From Bacteroidota bacterium (lineage in GTDB: Bacteria; Bacteroidota; Bacteroidia; Bacteroidales; Porphyromonadaceae): a DNA stretch of 28,177 nt. Of this stretch, positions 24,464 to 28,177 are shown piece by piece. The notes beneath the pieces were generated by a model that worked only from the letters and a program-made list of their open reading frames with translations, ran no database searches and was not told the origin of the DNA. Numbering within the stretch: position 1 is the first letter of the stretch; every line of letters starts with the position of its first letter. The stretch spans positions 1 to 28,177 of the forward strand of contig JAEWGA010000033.1 of the NCBI GenBank assembly GCA_023388555.1, given 5' to 3'. A program made the position numbers and the translations under genes.

Positions 24464-25137
24464 ATGAGGAAAATTTTTACTGAAGCACTTTGGAAGAATC
24501 AGTTATGTATAGCAACTAGTCAAGGTGTTTTTTTTCGGCCATTGGGTACAGAATGTCATATTGAAAGCTTGTGTGAAAATGCAATAGTTGATAGAGGTGA
24601 AGAATCTACTTACTCCCTGGAGAAAGTAGCAGAAAAACTTAGTTTGGTTTCTTGTGCAGCTATAAGTCTTAGATACTTCTATCCAGTTGAACTAGGGCTT
24701 ATAGAGTCCGAAGTGATAGCATTTGGAGACTCAACAGTAAGCTCCATAGATATCCATTGTCATTATTTGGATAAGTTGACCCTAACAGACATTCGAGATT
24801 TAAAAAAACGCAATGGAAGAGTATGTTCTTTGGTCTTTTATTCAATCTAAAGAATTATAATAATTGCTTGTATCGAAAAATCTATATAGATGAGAAAGGG
24901 GGAATAAGAAATTGTCCTGGGATGTCACATTGTTATGGATTGATTGATGATGACAGGTTACAATTGAACTCATTACTCACTTCTCCCAAATTCAAGAAGT
25001 GCTGGTTCTTAACAAAAGATCTTGTAGAAGAGTGTCAAGATTGTGAGTTTAGATATGCTTGTCTTGATTGTCGTTGTTTCCTTAAGAAACCAGGAAACTT
25101 ATATTCCAAGCCTTTAAAATGTCAATATACACCATGA
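24464..25137 (+). pseudogene. Grasp-with-spasm SPASM-domain peptide maturase, truncated and frameshifted
   Basis: Two frames hold parts of one protein. The first (24464-24850) contains SLCENAIVDRGEESTYSLEK and a segment like the central domain of grasp-with-spasm maturases. The second (24823-25137) is a SPASM domain: NCLYRKIYIDEKGGIRNCPG, then ECQDCEFRYACLDCRC and SKPLKC, with nine cysteines. A one-base loss near 24840-24852 separates them. Compared with the family as I know it, about 60-80 N-terminal residues are also absent. Intact members partner an ATP-grasp enzyme to modify a ribosomally made peptide; neither an ATP-grasp gene nor a precursor peptide gene is visible here. The SPASM end is 6 bases from the next gene. 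The region is distinctly AT-rich. Confidence 0.75.
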
Positions 25138-25142
25138 TAACA

Positions 25143-25817
25143 ATGAAAAAGAAAATTCTCCAAAATACACTCGTATGCTTATTAATGAGTATTATGATTT
25201 CATGCGCAACACAACAACCTATATTTCTTAGTGAGCATGCAACTATTAGACTGAGCAATAACACCATCACGAGTAATGATCAACCTATTTTAAGGGTGGC
25301 GAAATCGGTATTGAATTTAGAAGGGAAAAAACTAATTTTCGAGAAAGACTCACTGCCAAAGAATATAAGGAAATACATATCTACAATTTTACGAGAATGT
25401 CATTCAAGTCAAGATACACTTGTAGCTATTTCACAAGACTTTATTGTATCAAAAGGTCTTAGAACAAGCCAAAAGCAGAATGCTAATTATATGTATAGAT
25501 TTGATTTTGAAATTGATCGTTGGATATGTTCATATATAGCTGATCCAGCTGAATATGTTCCGCCTGTGGACAATCCTTTTTTGTTTTTCAGAAAAGTATA
25601 TGTGGTTGAGAGAAGAAATAGGATAATTGTTAAGGACTATTTTGGAGATATTTCTGTCATCTATGTTATACAAGGGAGAAATAAAGAAGCCCTTTTTAAC
25701 AACACGTCCGTTTGGAGTCCTTCAGAATTCCCTGCTTTAATATCAACCGTATACTATATTCAAGAAAGACTAGACCCGATTAGCCATAATATAGCGAAGA
25801 ATAAAACCATTAACTAA
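25143..25817 (+). CDS. Lipoprotein of unknown function in the grasp-with-spasm cluster
   Basis: A 224-residue predicted lipoprotein. The start at 25143 gives a textbook signal (MKKKILQNTLVCLLMSIMISC, lipid Cys21) and replaces an upstream frame start at 25119 that overlaps the maturase. The rest is a mostly beta-rich globular protein with no motif I recognise; notable segments are RFDFEIDRWICSYIADPAEY and VYVVERRNRIIVKDYFGD. It starts 6 bases after the maturase stop and ends 12 bases before the outer-membrane barrel gene, so the three are co-transcribed. A role in surface assembly or export of the modified peptide is only a contextual guess. Confidence 0.7.
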   Translation: MKKKILQNTLVCLLMSIMISCATQQPIFLSEHATIRLSNNTITSNDQPILRVAKSVLNLEGKKLIFEKDSLPKNIRKYISTILRECHSSQDTLVAISQDFIVSKGLRTSQKQNANYMYRFDFEIDRWICSYIADPAEYVPPVDNPFLFFRKVYVVERRNRIIVKDYFGDISVIYVIQGRNKEALFNNTSVWSPSEFPALISTVYYIQERLDPISHNIAKNKTIN

Positions 25818-25828
25818 AAAGACAGATT

Positions 25829-28141
25829 ATGAGAAAGATATTAGCTATAGTCGTTTTTTGTTTCATTTCTCAAATATCGATGTTCTCTCAGGAGAAATAC
25901 TCGGGACGAGTAATATCATCTGTAGATAGGAATCCAGTAGCTTTTGCTAATGTAGTAATATTAGCAAATGACTCTTCTTTTCTTGCAGGAGGAGTTACCA
26001 ATGAAATGGGAGCATATTCTATTGAAATAGAAGAAGGGAAAAAACCTCAGTTGTTCAAAGTGACTTGTATCGGGTATGAAAGTTTGATTCAGCCTTTGAA
26101 TTTATATCCTCAAAAAGGAGCGAATATAGTCCTGAAAGTACATGCTAATCAACTGCAAGAAGTGACAGTCTTGAGAAAACATAAAGCTTTCACTCTGAAA
26201 GATGGTTCATTTGTCGCTAATGTTTCAGTCATACCTTCACTAAAAAACAGCGGATCTATTGACAATCTGATGAACAGCATCCCTTTTGTTCAAGGGGGAG
26301 GAGGAGTCTATTCAGTTTTAGGCACAGGTGGCAGTGCGACACTTTATCTTGACGGTCAAAAAGTGCAGGACGCCAGTATTCTACAGCGCTTGCGTTCCCA
26401 AGACATCGCAAGTGTTGAAGTCATTAACACGCCAGGAGTTCAGTACAAGGCTTCCACTAAATCAATTATCAAAATAAATACCATCAAGAAACAAAACAGC
26501 ACCAGTCTGTCTGCATCCCAATACGCTCTAATACAAAACAAGCTAAGCACATATACAGGAGTTAATATTTCTCATAGCAACACACGGACTTATTGGAATT
26601 TCAATTTAGGTTATAGTCACACTGCCATGTCAAATCAGAATACTGATTACTATAGTTTGCAGAATAGTGGAGGTAATTTGTCTGAAACCTCAAGTTCATC
26701 AGACATCATCAACCGAAGTGATTTTCTTATCGGAGGATTAGTCTTGAATATATCGCCCACTAAAGAGACCAATATAGGTCTTATCTCTAACTTCAATATC
26801 GGGAATGCGAACTTTGACATTACTTCAAATGGACTGAAACATTCCGAAAATGGGATTGAACTATTGAACACACCGTTTTCGTCGCAATTAAGAACAAGAC
26901 CGTTCAAATCAACCTCGAGTTTGTATTATAATGGAAAGATTGGAAAAACAAGTGTGAATGTTACTGATGAGTTTCTCTTTGGTAGTGCCACCAAGACCTT
27001 TTCATACGATGAAACCTCTACTTCATCAACTGTAGAAACTTCCGGCGAACAGGGTTATGCTATGAACTCGGCAATGTTATCATTCCAAACACCTGTCAAG
27101 GGGATAAATTGGGGATATGGTGCTGAAATGACCGTCAGCTTCAACAAGAATAACCTGTTTAAGAATGAACAAGGGATAACCACCGATGTCATTAATTCCA
27201 CAGTTAAGAACAGACAAACTCTTTGGGCAGCTTTCTTTGATATGAGAGCCAGATGGAAAGAACTGACATTATATGCAGGTATTCGCTACGAATATGAAGC
27301 ATCTTCATACATCCAGAATAGAATAAAGCAACTTTTTCATAAACCATCTCCTCATTTTCTAAGTCCGACTCTCTCTCTGTCTTATTCTGGGAAAGACCTT
27401 CGAACAACCGTGTCGTATAGGAAGAGTATCAATCGGCCTTCATACTCGTCCTTAAATAACTTTACAATCATCGAAAACCAATACATTTATCAGCAAGGGA
27501 ATCCTTTCCTGCTTAACCAGACAAATGATGTCGTACAGCTCTTAGGTACATACAAGAAACTATCATTCAATGTAAGCTATAATCATATACAAAATACAGC
27601 AACGACTGCATTGACAAGACATGAATCCAAAGAAAATGTAGTCTTAAAACGAGTAATCAACATTCCCGATTATTCCATGATTTTTCTCAGCCTGAACTGG
27701 AAAGATTCATATGGTCCTTACTCCCCATTGATAAGAGTCAGCTTCCAAAAACAGTTTTTAGAATACAATGGCGACTCTTTTAATCGTCCAATGATCAGAC
27801 TCTCAACCGAGCACTATATAGACATGGGGAAAAATTGGCGTTCTGGGGTTTACGCCAGCTATTCAAGTAGGAATAATAATCTTTTCACGGCTCTCTCTTA
27901 TAGGTGGAATTATCGTATTATGCTCTCAAAAAGCATCAAGAATTTTACATTTGACCTGAATTTTCAGAATTTATTCCTTGATAACAAACTCTACAGAGTG
28001 AGAGAAATGTCGGGTATTATTTCCAGGGGAATAGAAGCTCAGGACTTTTCAGGCATTAGTTTGAACATTTCATACCGCATTAATTCTGTTAAAGCCAGCT
28101 ATAGAAATAGCATGACCAGCAATGAGAGCAAACGTTTTTGA
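25829..28141 (+). CDS. Outer-membrane beta-barrel protein with carboxypeptidase-like regulatory domain
   Basis: A complete 770-residue outer-membrane protein of the TonB-dependent-receptor-like barrel group (OMP_b-brl_3 type). A signal peptide (MRKILAIVVFCFISQISMFS) is followed by a carboxypeptidase regulatory-like domain at about 23-105 (GRVISSVDRNPVAFANVVI, GAYSIEIEEGKK). A plug-like domain lies at about 108-220 (LQEVTVLRK, SIDNLMNSIPFV, DGQKVQDASILQRLRSQDI, VEVINTPG). From about 225 on, alternating aromatic strands form the barrel, ending in a terminal Phe, which is common for barrels. The ligand is unknown. It is the last gene of the maturase-lipoprotein unit, and such barrels recur near grasp-with-spasm loci, so it may export or take up the peptide product. 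Confidence 0.85.
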   Translation: MRKILAIVVFCFISQISMFSQEKYSGRVISSVDRNPVAFANVVILANDSSFLAGGVTNEMGAYSIEIEEGKKPQLFKVTCIGYESLIQPLNLYPQKGANIVLKVHANQLQEVTVLRKHKAFTLKDGSFVANVSVIPSLKNSGSIDNLMNSIPFVQGGGGVYSVLGTGGSATLYLDGQKVQDASILQRLRSQDIASVEVINTPGVQYKASTKSIIKINTIKKQNSTSLSASQYALIQNKLSTYTGVNISHSNTRTYWNFNLGYSHTAMSNQNTDYYSLQNSGGNLSETSSSSDIINRSDFLIGGLVLNISPTKETNIGLISNFNIGNANFDITSNGLKHSENGIELLNTPFSSQLRTRPFKSTSSLYYNGKIGKTSVNVTDEFLFGSATKTFSYDETSTSSTVETSGEQGYAMNSAMLSFQTPVKGINWGYGAEMTVSFNKNNLFKNEQGITTDVINSTVKNRQTLWAAFFDMRARWKELTLYAGIRYEYEASSYIQNRIKQLFHKPSPHFLSPTLSLSYSGKDLRTTVSYRKSINRPSYSSLNNFTIIENQYIYQQGNPFLLNQTNDVVQLLGTYKKLSFNVSYNHIQNTATTALTRHESKENVVLKRVINIPDYSMIFLSLNWKDSYGPYSPLIRVSFQKQFLEYNGDSFNRPMIRLSTEHYIDMGKNWRSGVYASYSSRNNNLFTALSYRWNYRIMLSKSIKNFTFDLNFQNLFLDNKLYRVREMSGIISRGIEAQDFSGISLNISYRINSVKASYRNSMTSNESKRF

Positions 28142-28177
28142 TACTTTCTTTCATAAGCGAATATACTCTTTTCGACA

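Overview
The window is from a Bacteroidota genome, most likely Bacteroidales; a Porphyromonas-like organism is plausible, but the genus cannot be fixed from the sequence. Supporting signs are TAnnTTTG-type -7 boxes (for example 1184-1191, 8739-8746, 8899-8906), TlpA/DUF4369-type lipoproteins, FloA/NfeD, a RhuM-Fic gene inside a type I R-M operon, and a grasp-with-spasm type maturase next to a carboxypeptidase-regulatory-domain outer-membrane barrel.

Region 1 (1-12.8 kb) is ordinary chromosome. A tight minus-strand cluster runs from 8684 down to 1255: tsaE, a small membrane protein, a thioredoxin-fold-like lipoprotein, a ComM/YifB AAA protein, a YgiQ radical SAM protein, a GT4 and a GT2 glycosyltransferase. 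A TlpA-like thiol-disulfide lipoprotein follows with its own promoter. Divergent from tsaE is a plus-strand operon (8945-12719): a TPR/PD40 exported protein, an NfeD-like protein, floA and a nucleoside phosphorylase, closed by a strong intrinsic terminator at 12781-12824.

Region 2 (12.8-13.9 kb) has no gene. Its plus strand is very C-rich and G-poor, with short tandem repeats, three copies of TACTCCGCGG and several hairpins. It ends with the 3' tail of a tRNA gene on the minus strand (copy A). A diverged second copy of this boundary, carrying a longer 3' half of a tRNA-Phe(GAA), lies at about 23.47-23.755 kb (copy B). The two copies bracket a roughly 10 kb accessory island, which points to integration at tRNA-Phe.

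Region 3 (13.9-23.05 kb) is a minus-strand type I restriction-modification operon. In transcription order it holds an XRE regulator, hsdM (split by a frameshift at an A7/T7 tract), a truncated RhuM fragment, a complete RhuM-Fic gene, hsdS, a DUF3644 gene with an RX4H HEPN-type motif, hsdR (frameshifted after the nuclease motif) and a doubly deleted AlbA_2-type ATP-binding regulator. A tandem duplication containing the hsdM 3' end and two diverged RhuM N-termini suggests cassette exchange.

Region 4 (23.75-28.18 kb) is a second accessory segment, visibly more AT-rich. It contains a deleted relic of a conjugative-element protein (DUF4099/DUF3945 type), a truncated and frameshifted grasp-with-spasm SPASM maturase, a lipoprotein and a complete outer-membrane beta-barrel protein. 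Three separate single-base frameshifts (hsdR, hsdM, SPASM maturase) mean either real decay or phase variation, or sequencing error. Raw reads would decide.
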